Assembly (NCBI GenBank): GCA_028564705.1
Contig: JAPXFQ010000074.1
Location: 2,799,925 to 2,863,924 of the forward strand
Direction: 5' to 3'
Source: Apricaphanius iberus
Taxonomy: Eukaryota; Chordata; Actinopteri; Cyprinodontiformes; Aphaniidae
DNA: 64,000 nucleotides
This document shows, piece after piece, positions 1 through 12,944 of the stretch; within the stretch, counting starts at the first letter, position 1; the number at the start of each line of letters is the position of its first letter. The notes below the pieces were generated by a model. The model searched no databases and had not been told where the DNA came from. It was given only the letters and a program-made list of their open reading frames with translations. Both the position numbers and the translations under genes were made by a program.

Positions 1-432
1 CCGTTTGGTTTACAGCACTGGTTTTTAACGTTGTCATTGTTCTTCAGCAAACACCAAACACATCCACTCGCTGTAGCAAGGTTTCAAAATGGCGGTCGGT
101 TTGTTGTTAAAAGACGCTGTCAAGTTACTCTCCAGTGACTCCGCCCTCCGGCCAATCAGTGACCGACAGCCGTCTGATGTCGCTTTTCAGTACCAGTTCA
201 GCACGGATGGAACCACAGCTGAGGTGGTACGAAAAATAGTATCGGCTCGGGGCGGCTCAGCCAGACTTCTGCCAGTCGAGAGTAAACGGTACTGAGGATC
301 AGTCGATCCAAGTCGAGTCGAATCGTACCGGTGGAGAGACGCCTTAAGCTGAAACATAGCTGGCTAGCCACCTAATCCAGCTTCATGGTTAAGGCCCCAG
401 GTCATGTCTTCCAGTAAAAGGAATCCAATATA
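1..432. other. Left edge of GOLPH3 intron 3; possible DNA-transposon fragment
   Basis: No gene is recognised. A 68-codon open frame at 89-295 looks accidental. Bases 120-330 are CpG-rich with short self-similar motifs (agtcgag, cggctcgg, tcgtaccgg), as seen at the ends of non-autonomous hAT elements in fish. I cannot define termini. Confidence 0.25.
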
Positions 433-1478
433 CAGTGCATCCGGAAAGTATTCACAGTTCTTCACTTTTGCCACATTTTTTAGTGTTACAGCCTTATATC
501 AAAATGGATTAAATAATTTTTTTTTTCCTTAAAAATCAACACACAGCACCCCATAATGACAATGTAAAAATAAATATTTAGATTGTTGCAAATTTATAAA
601 AGAAAAACTGAGAAATTACATGTTACATAAGGATTCACAGCCTTTGATCAGTACTTTTTTGATGCACATTTGGCAGGAATTACAGCCTCAAGTCGTTTTG
701 AATATGATGCCACAAGCTTGGCACACTTATCTTTGGGTAGTTTTGCCCATTCCTCTCAAGCTCCATCAGGCTGGATGGAAAGCGTCGGTGCACAGCCATT
801 TTCAGATCCATCCAGAGATGTTCAATTGGGTTTAGGTCTGGTCTCTCTGGCTAGGCCCCCCAAGGACATTCACCAAGTTGTTCTGTAGCCACTCCTGGGA
901 TATTTTGGCTGTGTGCTTAGGGTCATTGTCCTGCTGAAAGGTTAACCGTCGCCCCAGTATGAGGTACTGAGCGCTTTGGAGCAGGTCTTCATCCAAGATG
1001 TCTCTGTAAATTGCTGCATTCATCTTTCCCTCTATCCTGACTAGTCTTCCAGTTCTTGCCACTGAAAAACATCCCCACAGCATGATGCTGCCACCACCAT
1101 GCTTCACTGTAGGGATGGTATTGGCCTGGTGATGAGCGGTGCCTGATGTTCTCCAAACGTAACGCCTGGCATTTACTCCAAAGAGTTACATTTTTGTCTC
1201 ATCAGCCCAGAAGATTTTGTTTCTCATTGTCTGAGAGTGCCTAATGTGCCTTTTAGCAAACTTCTGGTGGCTGGCATCTGCCTTTTACTAAGCAGTGGCT
1301 TCCATCTGGCCACTTTACCATGCAGGCCTGATTGGTGGATTGCTGCAGAGATGGTTGTACATCTGGAAGGTTCTCGTCTCTCCACAGAGGAATGCTGGAG
1401 CTCTGACAAAGTAACCATCGGGTTATTGGTCACCTCCCTGGGGCATTTTCTCGCACATTTGGCCACCCCGGTTCTTTA
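433..1478 (-). mobile_element. Truncated Tc1/mariner transposon
   Basis: The left end reads TA then cagtgcatccggaaagtatt, the terminal inverted repeat of a common fish Tc1 family. The body is on the minus strand. The right side stops inside the transposase near 1478, so the second terminal repeat and the helix-turn-helix region are gone. A separate end fragment of what looks like the same family lies at 33930-34100. It sits in GOLPH3 intron 3. Confidence 0.88.
832..1466 (-). pseudogene. Tc1 transposase remnant (DDE domain, two frames)
   Basis: Two minus-strand frames hold Tc1 transposase pieces. The first, 1466-1224, has NPMVTLSELQHSSVERREPS and LHGKVARWKPLLSKRQM, from the linker before the catalytic core. 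The second, 1107-832, has [31 protein letters not shown] and QQDNDPKHTAKISQEWLQ, which includes the second catalytic Asp. The final Glu motif and the DNA-binding domain are missing, and frameshifts separate the pieces. It is not functional. Confidence 0.88.
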
Positions 1479-1941
1479 GTCAGAAAAACATGTGCAAAAT
1501 AGTGTTTTTTTTTTTGGTCTATTACTATTAAATTTGTGTGGAAAACGAGAATACTAAAGGCTTTAGACTCCATCTTTTTCTTTTTTTCCACCACCTTCTA
1601 AAGTCACGTTTAAAGCTGATCTTTTAGTTTATTTGGTAAAATGTGCTTCTATCCTGCTGCTTTTGCATTTCTGAGACAACCTTGAACCTTTGCGTAAATG
1701 TCTATCAGTGATATCGGTTTATATCCGTATTGGGAATTATCATTTAGATAATGAAACATTCCTGGAAAGGATGAATGGAAAGAATTAACGGCAAGAGCAA
1801 AGGAAGATAGGAAGAACATAATCTTGAATTCAAAGTTTATATAGGATGAAAATAAGATGAGGGAGAAATAAAAGAATGACTCACTTGCTTAGACTGTTAA
1901 ACAGTGGATGGCTCACAGATTGCTTAAATGAAATTAGGACT

Positions 1942-2340
1942 AGGGATGAGTACTGAAACCCAGTATTAAATTAGCCCCTGGGCTGTTTCTGACGGTCCAC
2001 ACGGACCGATAAACTTCTGCCTTATTGGTTCTCGGTAAAATTAAGGTCGTATTCCTCTTTTGCGGGAGATATAAACGCAAGCCAAAAAACACACACACAC
2101 ACACACCGCAGGGACTGATGGTGGGAGGAATGACTGCTGCACAGTGCTCTCACTGCAAGCTCCGCTCACCAGTAGGTACAAAGACAGGATGGCAGAGGGA
2201 ACAAAACGAGCCAAACTTTGGCTTCGTTTTAACAAAAATAGAAGCAGACAATGCACACGGTCACAAAGCAATAAAAGCTTTGCTCGCAAAGGCAAGAACA
2301 TGAGTAATTTGAGCACACAGTTTGCTAAAATAGACTAAAA
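1942..2340 (+). mobile_element. hAT element fragment with BED-finger remnant
   Basis: The segment begins with tagggatgagtactgaaacc, like the ends of fish hAT elements. From 2189 it reads MAEGTKRAKLWLRF, then after a frameshift KIEADNAH, then KSFARKGKNMSNLSTQFAK. This is the layout of the N-terminal BED zinc finger of hAT transposases, with the Cys residues eroded. A (CA)n run interrupts the leader. Only the 5' end remains. Confidence 0.55.
2089..2107. repeat. (CA)n microsatellite
   Basis: About nine uninterrupted CA units lie inside the hAT-like leader. Confidence 0.9.
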
Positions 2341-2599
2341 CAGAGTTTTTTGACCGTCTGAGTGCTGCAGCATTAGAATGCAGCGGTACAGAAAATGGAT
2401 GGGTGGATTTTATATTGTTCTCAATGTTCTCAGGGCTTATTTTCCATTATTACCCTTTAGCTTTCAAAATCTTTCATTTTGTCTCTTGCTTGCATTGTTT
2501 TATAGGGAAGTTATGTTTCATGTTTTTTTTATTTTAATACCTTATGCTTTTTTAAATAGACAACATAGTATTTTAGTTTTTGATATATAAAATATTTTG

Positions 2600-2658
2600 T
2601 TTATCTTTAGTCGGATTGATTACTGCAACAGCGTCCTCACAGGTCTACCTAAAAAGCC
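2600..2658 (+). mobile_element. L2-type LINE reverse-transcriptase scrap
   Basis: The plus-strand translation SRIDYCNSVLTGLPKK is the highly conserved segment near the C-terminus of L2-clade reverse transcriptases. The match ends where the Penelope-like segment starts. Confidence 0.7.
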
Positions 2659-2765
2659 TGTGAATATTCTCATTCATCCAGGTCATGGTTATCTCAAGGA
2701 AATTTCAATCAAACGCAACTGGACTTGGTAATTTGTCTTCAAAGACAAATTACCAAGTAATTTGT
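2655..2765. mobile_element. Penelope-like element end with a perfect 17-bp palindrome
   Basis: The sequence ctcaaggaaatttcaatcaa through acttggtaatttgtctt is repeated almost exactly at 60207-60253, next to a Penelope-type endonuclease tail. Here it turns back on itself: 2723-2739 and 2742-2758 are perfect inverted copies separated by 2 bases. Confidence 0.6.
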
Positions 2766-2802
2766 AGAGTGAGATTTTTCTGACTGCACCACTCCCGTGA
2801 CC

Positions 2803-2844
2803 GGTGTGAATCAGGCGGTGTGAATCAGGCGGTGTGAATCAGGC
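2803..2844. repeat. Tandem 14-mer, three perfect copies
   Basis: The unit ggtgtgaatcaggc is repeated three times without change at 2803, 2817 and 2831. Confidence 0.95.
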
Positions 2845-3294
2845 GTAAGCATCTGGGCTAATTGGTCATGTAACATTGCATTTACAGAGGTGTATATGCA
2901 CACAGGTTGAGTCTATCAATATAAGTTGTTAATTATTCAAAGTAAGAAATGGTTATTCTTATTTTGAGATGCAACAGCAAGTCCTATGCAGTGGAATGTC
3001 CCATAAACTGAGACCCCAGATATCTGGACTGAACCCGTCCCTCATCCCAGAAGTGGACGTGCACAACAGTTTGTTTTTAGTAGAATCGTTGACTCTCAAA
3101 CATCAGAACAAACAGCAATTTGATGACTATGGACACCAATTCCTCTTTAATGTGAATTAGGGCTTTGACTTTTGCCCAAAAATGATATTCCAAGTTTGTT
3201 TGTCAATAATATAAAAATTTAAATATTTATTAATTACATTTTGACCATTAAACATCTTTAGCAAGACTGATATTGGAATCAAACTTAAGTTATA

Positions 3295-3510
3295 CATGTT
3301 CTGTCCACCAGAGGGCAATTTGGACACTACCCCACAATGCAGCGGAAGCCCCAAAATCCTAGAAGAAGAGTGACCTCGACTCTGGAGAAACTGTAAACAA
3401 TTGACACCGCCGCAATTTCGGCGTATAAATGTAGAAGTTTGCCGATGTTAATGATTACTTTGTATTTTTACAATTGATTATATATTTAAGTCAAGTGTTC
3501 GCATTCATGT
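3295..3510. repeat. Dispersed repeat fragment, second copy at 49545-49720
   Basis: The segment with caatgcag(c)ggaagccccaaaat, agaagaagagtgacctc, gacacc...caatttcggcgt and attgattatatatttaagt is clearly homologous to 49545-49720, which lies inside a MITE-like element in PDZD2 intron 2. This copy is truncated. Confidence 0.7.
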
Positions 3511-3807
3511 TTGTCCTTTGGCCCCGGGCATCATTGCTTTCTCAATCAATGGCTCTGCCACTCTTTATTTATTTAATCAAAATAATCATGGTTGACAAAT
3601 TAAACTTTTGAAGAAAAATGCAATACGGAGAAGTTACACACAGTAAAAACATTTAAGACCCAGATATCAAAATTCAAGACTTTTTCTAGTCTTTTTAATG
3701 TATTATTTCCAAATTTCTAAATTTAATGCTTTTGAGGCTTTTTAAGACCCCGTGGGAACCCTGAAAACCTCCCTAGAACAGTAGCATGTTGTTGCAGGAA
3801 GTCATTG

Positions 3808-4169
3808 ACTATGTTTACATGAAGCCAATAATCGGCTAAAGGTCACTATTCGGGTTTCTGAAACATTCGGAATGACCCGTTTACATGCGTGAGCAGAGGG
3901 AGGTAGAGAGGGAGAGCAGAGAGAGTTCCTCCCGTATACATGGACGTATACAAGATGTTCCTCTACTCAAAGGACCACAATTCCATGAATAGAACATGCG
4001 CAGAACACTAATCAGTGTTCCTTTTGATGCCGATTGTCCAAATATTTCGGTTAGAAAAGGGGTACCCCCGGGGTAATATTCCGGTTTTTGCCGGTGTTTA
4101 CATGGCTGTGTGTGAGCGGGTTATTGCTAATATTCTGGTTTTTAATGAGTTATTGAATGTAAACACAGT
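3808..4169. mobile_element. Non-autonomous DNA transposon (MITE) with 13-bp inverted ends
   Basis: The left end actatgtttacat (3808-3820) and the right end atgtaaacacagt (4157-4169) are inverted repeats with one mismatch. The interior is non-coding and has repeated gtttacatg motifs and ggttattgctaatattc-like segments typical of fish MITEs. It lies only 45 bases from GOLPH3 exon 3. Confidence 0.6.
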
Positions 4170-4193
4170 GAAAACCAAACAGTAAAAGTTTCA

Positions 4194-7541
<3,348 letters not shown>

Positions 7542-7770
7542 TTGTAGAAGAGGAGTTGGCTCAACCACGGCGGAAAGCACACACCACTGACTGGCCTGCC
7601 CTGCAAGGTTTACTCAGTAACCTGCCAGTCATAGGGGAGCAACATAGACTGTTTCCAGTAAACAGCTGCCTGTTCAGGGTGCCGTCTGAGGAACTGCTCT
7701 ACTTCCTTGAGTTCGTTGTGTATCTAATATGGCGCCTTGTGGCCATTTTTGGTACCAAACTTATCTAGCT
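7542..7770 (-). promoter_or_regulatory. golph3: Presumed GOLPH3 5' UTR and promoter
   Basis: This is the sequence directly upstream of the GOLPH3 start. It continues the CpG-containing character of exon 1 and has no TATA box. Bases 7727-7747 hold atatggcgcc and ggccattttt, both close to YY1 sites (GCCAT core), a common feature of TATA-less housekeeping promoters. Promoter function is inferred from position. Confidence 0.4.
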
Positions 7771-8124
7771 GGAAGAGATTGATTGAACCCAAATGGAACT
7801 AAAGTGACAGTTGCATAACGAAATAACTGTAGACAGGGTTAATTTGACAAACAATTCTTTGTGAATATATTTTAACAAATACAAATATATATTTTTATTT
7901 CTATGAACCACAGTACTTTTTACATTGCTGACTCAAGGGTCACCGAATAGTACATGAGATGTTAAATCTGAACAATCTTGAGGTAATTTAAAATTGTTTA
8001 AATTACTTCTAAATGCCATTTGATGACAGACCGAACGTCAAGGTTCTAAAAAAGTTTACAGTGAAATATTTTTTTAGAGTTTGTGATCACCTCTCAGAAA
8101 ACAGTTCTGCAAATAGTATGGAAA

Positions 8125-8136
8125 AGTAGTAGGTAG

Positions 8137-8220
<84 letters not shown>

Positions 8221-8246
8221 TACATATATATTACCTACCTACTACT
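8125..8246. repeat. (TA)n tract inside a 14-bp inverted repeat
   Basis: Perfect arms agtagtaggtaggt (8125-8138) and acctacctactact (8233-8246) enclose about 90 bases of almost pure TA repeat. The unit could extrude as a cruciform. Confidence 0.9.
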
Positions 8247-8255
8247 AATATATGG

Positions 8256-8768
8256 TTAAAGGCACAGTGTATAATTTTCGGCCAGTAGGGGGAAGTGCAT
8301 ACCTAAAGTATCACAAGCATGCGGTATATGTGTCTTCGAATAAGCAACTCAACAACGGAGGTCCAACTAGTGCTGTTTTCAAACGCTCAATTTCATGAGA
8401 CTTATCTATTTGCAGCAACATGACGAGCACATCAGTTTTTCTTTCACCACTTGGAATTAGCGAAGAGGTAAAAACGTATTTATGGCAAAACTTTTTTGCA
8501 TTTTGAGGGGAAATCAATGTTTTAATAGGGGGCATGTTCCGTGCGCTTTATCCGTCCTGGCACTTGTAGAAGTAAAGACGTCATCGAATATGGCTTTCCC
8601 CTGAAAAGAAGACCCACGCCTATGTATTTTAAAACAGATTTTTAAAGTCATATTTTACAATATCGACAATATTTTGCAATCAATGTGCTTTGCGTAATTA
8701 TTATTACATAATATTTTAATGGCTATTTTCAAAGATGTGCTGCAAAAACTACACACTGTCACTTTAAA
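8256..8768. mobile_element. MITE with ttaaaggcacagtgtat-type ends
   Basis: The left end ttaaaggcacagtgtataat and the complement of the right end (tttaaagtgacagtgtgtag) are imperfect inverted repeats. Ends of this kind are common in fish non-autonomous hAT elements. The 0.5-kb interior has no coding signal. Confidence 0.65.
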
Positions 8769-9009
8769 TCCTCTCACTTCATCATTTCATTTCCTTGGTA
8801 ATTATCTATTACCGTAATGCACGACCTATGCGCAACAGTAATCTTTATAAGAGAGCTAACGTCGGCAGCTTCGACTGCCTATTTCCAAGTATCAGCTCCC
8901 TTGACCGCGGTCCTGAGTGGGGAATTCAACATGAGACATGGACAGGTGCTTGTGAACCGTTGTCAAAAACGTAAAAAGAAGATGCCAAAGCAGACTGAGC
9001 GCTCCGTTG

Positions 9010-9345
9010 TGAGGTGAAAAAATAACTGTAAGTTGTGTAAATGATGGCCAAGTGCTGAATTAAAATTTTTTTAACAGTCCTTGCTCAATGCACAGTGTAG
9101 TTTAGATTTAGACTCGATTTAGATGTCTAAATAAATACGTCATATCAACATCTCTTTTAAGACCAAATTTAGATGAATTAATTAAATACATAAAAAAATG
9201 AACAGTGATCAAAAAGTAACTGTAAGTTGCACAACTGGTGTCCAAATATTGGACTTAAATCATTTGAATTGCCCAATCAATATACAGTAATGTTTAGATT
9301 TAGCCTTGATTTAGCTGTTTATTCAACGTCTATATTTAAACCTGG
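9010..9345. repeat. Diverged tandem duplication, unit about 200 bp
   Basis: Two consecutive segments share taactgtaagttg, cagt...tttagattta(g), ...gatttag(a/c)tgt and ...ttaagacc/ttaaacc...tttaga in the same order, starting near 9018 and 9220. The second is rich in tttagacgtct-type motifs also seen in the long-inverted-repeat element at 11075-16205. Confidence 0.55.
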
Positions 9346-9416
9346 TTTAGACGTCTATTAAGTTATTTTAAGGATACCCTCCGCCCTCACCACTAGGAAG
9401 CAGCAACACACTTATG

Positions 9417-10165
9417 CTGCATTCACACCAACCCCGTGCGTCAGCGTCAGTTGCGGCACGATTACATGTAAAGTCTATGGTCGAGTACGTCAGAGGTCCG
9501 TCAGAGTCCCTGCGGTGCGTTATGTACGTTGCCTCCGTCAGCTTCACTTGCGTTACATACGGCAATGCAACACACAAGCTGAACTTTTGATGTACCCAAT
9601 GCAGTTAACGCAGTGCGGCAACCAATCAGAGTGTCTCACTGTAGTTATACTACTATACACGTATCTTGAATGAAGCGCAGGTCCAGTGAAAACATTTTCA
9701 ACAAACAGAAATAACACTTTCTGAAGTCACATGGACAGGCACTCCTAAGGAGGAATAGAGCACCTGTAGTTGGTGTCCTGGTTGGAGATTTGAGCTCCGA
9801 TGTGGCCTAGGAGGTCGTAAAATTAGGTGAGGGACAGACGAAAGTAGCGCTGAAAGCGAAACTCATCCATAAGCAGCTCCTACAGCAAATGGTTAAACTC
9901 CCCAAACTCAGAACGCATCTGAAGAATCGACACTGATGCACCCCATGTCGACGTTATCTAGCTTTATCTAGCAAATAAAGCAAAGCCACTTTCTAGTTAC
10001 GATCCGCCATAGTTCAGAATGTCCGGCAACAGAGGAAGCCCCGCCCATGCGTTCTTTTTTGCTCAGAAGCAGGCTATGGAAGCCAAAAAAAATACATGCG
10101 TCAAACTTCATCCGTTGAATGTGTTGCCTGACGCAGACCAACTGTGTGGCGTGGATGCACCATTA
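9417..10165 (-). mobile_element. PIF/Harbinger-like fossil, copy 1
   Basis: The left end is tgctgcattcacacc. The complement of 9740-9905 can be read as LLMDEFRFQRYFRLS then (D)LLGHIGAQISNQDTNYR, which resembles the N-terminal region of HARBI1-type nucleases. Stops interrupt it. A homologous copy at 28975-29592 has the other terminus, gaatgcagca. The element lies 1.9 kb upstream of GOLPH3. Confidence 0.6.
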
Positions 10166-11074
10166 AAGTTCCGCTCGGTCTAATCGTTGTTGATGGTTAT
10201 CTGAGCATATCAGAGTTGTTCGGACCAATTTATTTTACTCTCATTGGGACCGCTAAAACTTCGTTTCTTCAACTACACCTTGAAATATAAGTGAGTGCTC
10301 AAAGGTACGTTATTGAAATGTTGTTTTGTCCTGCAATGTTTGTTAATTTAATTGTTATCCGTTTGCAGCAGCAGGCTAGCTATAGCTTACCTGCTAGCTT
10401 GCTATTAAGTAGCCATTAAACCCAAATGGTCCTTTGAAACCATGTACCTTGTCTTACTGGATAATATCTCGGTGATCTCTGTGACCCTTACAATTTTTAT
10501 TCTATTGCTTTGTTTGCAGAATCTGTTCAAAACAGTTTCGAAGAGGTCACAAAGTAAATGATCAGCTCAGCAATGGCTGCACATCTCAAACAGGCCCCAG
10601 CTTGAAGTGGTGGAGGGGGCTGTAAGAGGCCCAGGACACCATTGGTGTAATTTTTGTTTTTGTTTTTTTTGTTTTACATTTTGGTTTAGGTTGATGCAGT
10701 TTCCCAGAGTTTTTGTATATTTAAAAAAAAATTTTGGCCTAATTTTTGTTGTGTAAATGTTATGCATACAAATACCTAAATTGTTATTTTATTTTGATCA
10801 TTTTGCAGATTAGACTACTTGTTTTTCAATACTATCTTTGTTTAAATAAAATAGGCAAAGGGTTTTTTATTTTGGTAATATATATTTGTGTTTGTGCTTT
10901 TATTTTATTGCAATGAATGTTTACAAATGTGTTGAAATTAAAAACATGTATATTGCACCTTCATATGTTTGTGACGGTTGGGTTTGAAAAATGTATTGAT
11001 TTATATTACAGTAGGATAGTTTGGTAAATGTTTACATCAAGAGATGTATTTACATCCAGTGGTAAAATAAAAAT
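10166..11074. other. Intergenic, nothing recognised
   Basis: AT-rich sequence with T-runs around 10650-10740. One short segment (10520-10640) is less AT-rich but has no supported reading frame. Confidence 0.5.
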
Positions 11075-11154
11075 CCCACCAAGCATTTTTCGGTGTAAAA
11101 GACTTCTAATGAACGTCTATATGGTCCTTAAATGTCTAGGCTAAAATCGATCTA

Positions 11155-11355
11155 CAGTGGGGCAAAAAGGTATTTAGTCAGCCACCGATTGTGCAAGTTC
11201 TCCCACTTAAAATGATGACAGAGGTCAGTAATATTCATCATATGTACACTTCAACTGTGAGAGACAGAATGTGAAAAAGAAAATCCAGGAATTCACATTA
11301 TAGGATTTTTAAAGAATTTATTTGTAAATTATGGTGGAAAATAAGTATTTGGTCA
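11155..11355. repeat. Left terminal inverted repeat of the intact Tc1
   Basis: This arm lies 3' of the transposase gene. It begins cagtggggcaaaaaggtatt and ends with the inner direct-repeat motif ending in ggtca. It pairs with 12559-12758 with only scattered mismatches. Confidence 0.9.
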
Positions 11356-11371
11356 ATAACAAAAATTCAAC

Positions 11372-12394
11372 TCAATACTTTGTAATATAACCTTTGTTGG
11401 CAATAACAGAGGTCAAACAATTACTATAGGTCTTTACCAGGTTTGCACACACAGTAGCTGGTATTTTGGCCCATTCCTCCATGCAGATCTTCTCGAGAGC
11501 AGTGATGTTTTGGGGCTGTCGCCGAGCAACACGGACTTTCAAATCCCTCCACAGATTTTCTATGGGGTTGAGGTCTGGAGACTGGCTAGGCCACTCCAGG
11601 ACTTTCAAATGCTTCTTACGGAGCCACTCCTTTGTTGCCCGGGCGGTGTGTTTGGGATCTTTGTCATGTTGGAAGACCCAGCCACGTTTCATCTTCAAAG
11701 CTCTCACTGATGGAAGGAGGTTTCGGCTCAAAATCTCACGATAAATGGCCCCATTCATTCTTTCCCTAACATGGATCAGTCGTCCTGTCCCCTTAGCAGA
11801 AAAACAGCCCCAAAGCATGATGTTTCCACCCCCATGCTTCACAGTAGGTATGGTGTTCTTGGGATGCAACTCAGTATTCTTCTTCCTCCAAACACGACGA
11901 GTTGAGTTTATACCAAAAAGTTCTACTTTGGTTTCATCTGACCACATGACATTCTCCCAATCCTCTGCTGTATCATCCATGTGCTCTCTGGCAAACTTCA
12001 GACGGGCCTGGACATGCACTGGCTTAAGCAGGGGGACACGTCTGGCACTGCAGGATTTGATTCCCTGTCGTTGTAGTGTGTTACTGATGGTAACCTTTGT
12101 TACTTTGGTCCCAGCTCTCTGCAGGTCATTCACCAGGTCCCCCCGTGTGGTTCTGGGATTTTTGCTCACCGTTCTCATGATCATTTTGACCCCACGGGAT
12201 GAGATCTTGCGTGGAGCCCCAGATCGAGGGAGATTATCAGTGGTCTTGTATGTCTTCCATTTTCTGATAATTGCTCCCACAGTTGATTTTTTCACACCAA
12301 GCTGCTTGCCTATTGTAGATTCACTCTTCCCAGTCAGGTGCAGGTCTACAATTCTTTTCCTGGTGTCCTTCGAAAGCTCTTTGGTCTTGGCCAT
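11372..12394 (-). CDS. Tc1-family transposase, intact 340 aa
   Basis: This is a cut-and-paste DDE transposase acting at TA sites. The frame is uninterrupted for 340 codons, the usual length for fish Tc1 transposases. Residues 1-110 form a paired-like double helix-turn-helix DNA-binding region ([40 protein letters not shown]), with the GAPRKIS basic linker at 59-65 acting as a GRPR-like AT-hook. The catalytic triad is D153 in MWSDETK, D244 in [10 protein letters not shown] and E279 in [10 protein letters not shown], a DD34E spacing. The glycine-rich box [14 protein letters not shown] is at 187-200. The second box has HDKDP where DNDP is usual; this may matter. It could be active or could mobilise related non-autonomous copies. 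Expression from its own promoter is unknown. Confidence 0.95.
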   Translation of the reverse strand: MAKTKELSKDTRKRIVDLHLTGKSESTIGKQLGVKKSTVGAIIRKWKTYKTTDNLPRSGAPRKISSRGVKMIMRTVSKNPRTTRGDLVNDLQRAGTKVTKVTISNTLQRQGIKSCSARRVPLLKPVHVQARLKFAREHMDDTAEDWENVMWSDETKVELFGINSTRRVWRKKNTELHPKNTIPTVKHGGGNIMLWGCFSAKGTGRLIHVRERMNGAIYREILSRNLLPSVRALKMKRGWVFQHDKDPKHTARATKEWLRKKHLKVLEWPSQSPDLNPIENLWRDLKVRVARRQPQNITALEKICMEEWAKIPATVCANLVKTYSNCLTSVIANKGYITKY

Positions 12395-12558
12395 AGTGGA
12401 GTTTGGAGTCTGACTGTTTGAGGCTGTGGACAGGTGTCTTTTATACAGATAATGAGTTCAAACAGGTGCCATTAATACGGGTAACGAGTGGAGGACAGAA
12501 GAGCTTCTTAAAGAAGAAGTTAAGGTCTGTGAGAGCCAGAGATCTTCCTTGTTTGAAG

Positions 12559-12758
12559 TGACCAAATACATATTTTCCACCATAATTTACAAATAAATTC
12601 TTTAAAAATAGTAGAATGTGAATTCCTGGATTTTTTTTTCAAATTCTGTCTCTCACAGTTGAAGTGTACCTATGATGAAAATTACTGACCTCTATCATTA
12701 TTTTAAGTGGGAGAACTTGCACAATCGGTGGCTGACTAAATACTTTGTTGCCCCACTG
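12559..12758. repeat. Right terminal inverted repeat of the intact Tc1
   Basis: This arm lies 5' of the transposase gene and should contain its promoter. It is the inverted counterpart of 11155-11355 and ends in ttgttgccccactg. Confidence 0.9.
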
Positions 12759-12944
12759 TATCACTGGTCTAAAAATGAAAGTTTTTCAGCCGACCAGGTT
12801 TAGACTAGCCGTCTTTATAGATGTCTAATAGACCACTATTAGAATATCATTAGGCTATAATACATTTAGTAGACGTCCATACAACGTCTAGATTCTCTAA
12901 TGGTGTATAAATTTTGTATAAAGATAAACGTCTGGTAAACATAT

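Larger units (their letters stand above)
11155..12758 (-). mobile_element. Complete Tc1/mariner transposon with TA target duplication
   Basis: The element is flanked by TA on both sides (11153-11154, 12759-12760). Its inverted repeats are about 200 bp (11155-11355 and 12559-12758) and nearly identical. Each contains an outer cagtggggca...tatttagtcagcc motif and an inner related motif, ggaaaataagtatttggtca: the inverted-repeat/direct-repeat layout of Sleeping Beauty-like transposons. It encloses one uninterrupted transposase gene. Arm similarity and the intact gene suggest a recent insertion. Confidence 0.95.

Noticed and set aside
2803..2844. CRISPR-like array
   Set aside because: Three contiguous 14-mers without spacers, in vertebrate DNA; a simple tandem repeat.
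7542..7580. Upstream GOLPH3 start adding MLSAVVEPTPLLQ
   Set aside because: The family starts at MTSL; the extension has no conserved counterpart.
11745..12413. 222-codon plus-strand frame
   Set aside because: It is the antisense shadow of the intact Tc1 transposase gene.
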